Below, in pieces: positions 5,169 to 5,205 of a DNA stretch of 5,205 nt (its first letter is position 1; every line of letters begins with the position of its first letter). The stretch spans positions 1 through 5,205 of the forward strand of contig JACZST010000152.1 of the NCBI GenBank assembly GCA_022574065.1, given 5' to 3'. This stretch comes from Acidobacteriota bacterium. GTDB taxonomy: Bacteria; Actinomycetota; Acidimicrobiia; Spongiisociales; UBA5794. A program made the translations under genes and the position numbers. The notes below the pieces were generated by a model. That model was not told where the DNA came from and did not search any database. It saw nothing but the letters and a program-made list of their open reading frames with translations.

Positions 5169-5205
5169 TATTTTTAGGCGGCTCCGCGGATTTGCAGATC
5201 GCCGA
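5169..5205. other. Short non-coding tail with a T-run, nothing identified
   Basis: Directly after the array is a T-rich stretch (TATTTTTA, 5169-5176), conspicuous in otherwise GC-rich DNA. It would suit the tail of an intrinsic terminator, but the direct repeats before it offer only a 3-4 bp stem (GCAA/TTGC around 5160-5168). The remaining bases to 5205 contain short inverted pieces (GCGG/CCGC, GGCG/CGCC) but no convincing stem or gene start. The window ends too soon to judge. Confidence 0.4.

Noticed and set aside
5156..5176. Intrinsic terminator after fhs
   Set aside because: There is a T-run (5171-5175), but the sequence before it is direct repeat with only a 3-4 bp possible stem, too weak to call.

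Overview
The window is GC-rich, gene-dense bacterial DNA with every recognisable gene on the + strand. High-GC codon use, GTG and TTG starts, 4-base stop/start overlaps, and a PspA whose N-terminus and 'LEQAKMQE' segment resemble the mycobacterial PspA (Rv2744c type) more than the enterobacterial one point to Actinomycetota, possibly a less-studied lineage such as Acidimicrobiia. The class-level guess is weak. The content is chromosomal housekeeping. I see no integrase, transposase, CRISPR array, tRNA, rRNA or phage gene.

Layout. Positions 1-223 hold the 3' end of a glutamate racemase gene (murI, cell-wall D-glutamate). It overlaps by 4 bases (GTGA) a macro-domain ADP-ribose-binding protein (220-762). 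A 78-base gap (763-840) follows; it contains an AACCC-N-GGGTT palindrome whose mirror copy lies at the end of the macro gene, and a TAACAT hexamer placed so that the next transcript would start at its ATG. Next is proC (841-1665, pyrroline-5-carboxylate reductase, last step of proline synthesis), whose stop overlaps by 4 bases (TTGA) a monofunctional proline dehydrogenase (1662-2573, first step of proline breakdown). A 71-base gap (2574-2644) carries a promoter-like pair and a good ribosome binding site for a PspA/IM30 envelope-stress protein (2645-3403). Three bases later comes a full-length formate--tetrahydrofolate ligase (fhs, 3407-5107). Directly on the fhs stop codon begins an array of eight perfect AGTCGCA heptamers plus a decayed ninth, then a short T-rich stretch. 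The last 30 or so bases show nothing I can identify.

How it fits together. I infer three transcription units: murI-macro (from upstream), proC-PRODH, and pspA-fhs. ProC and PRODH interconvert proline and P5C in opposite directions from one message, so they must be separated by substrate level, membrane localisation or translation efficiency, or they form a redox cycle. pspA and fhs have no obvious metabolic link, so their close coupling is unusual.

I do not find a clear new multi-gene system. The points most worth a second look are the heptamer array, the paired palindromes before proC, the proC-PRODH and pspA-fhs pairings, and the eukaryote-like sequence signatures of the formate--THF ligase.
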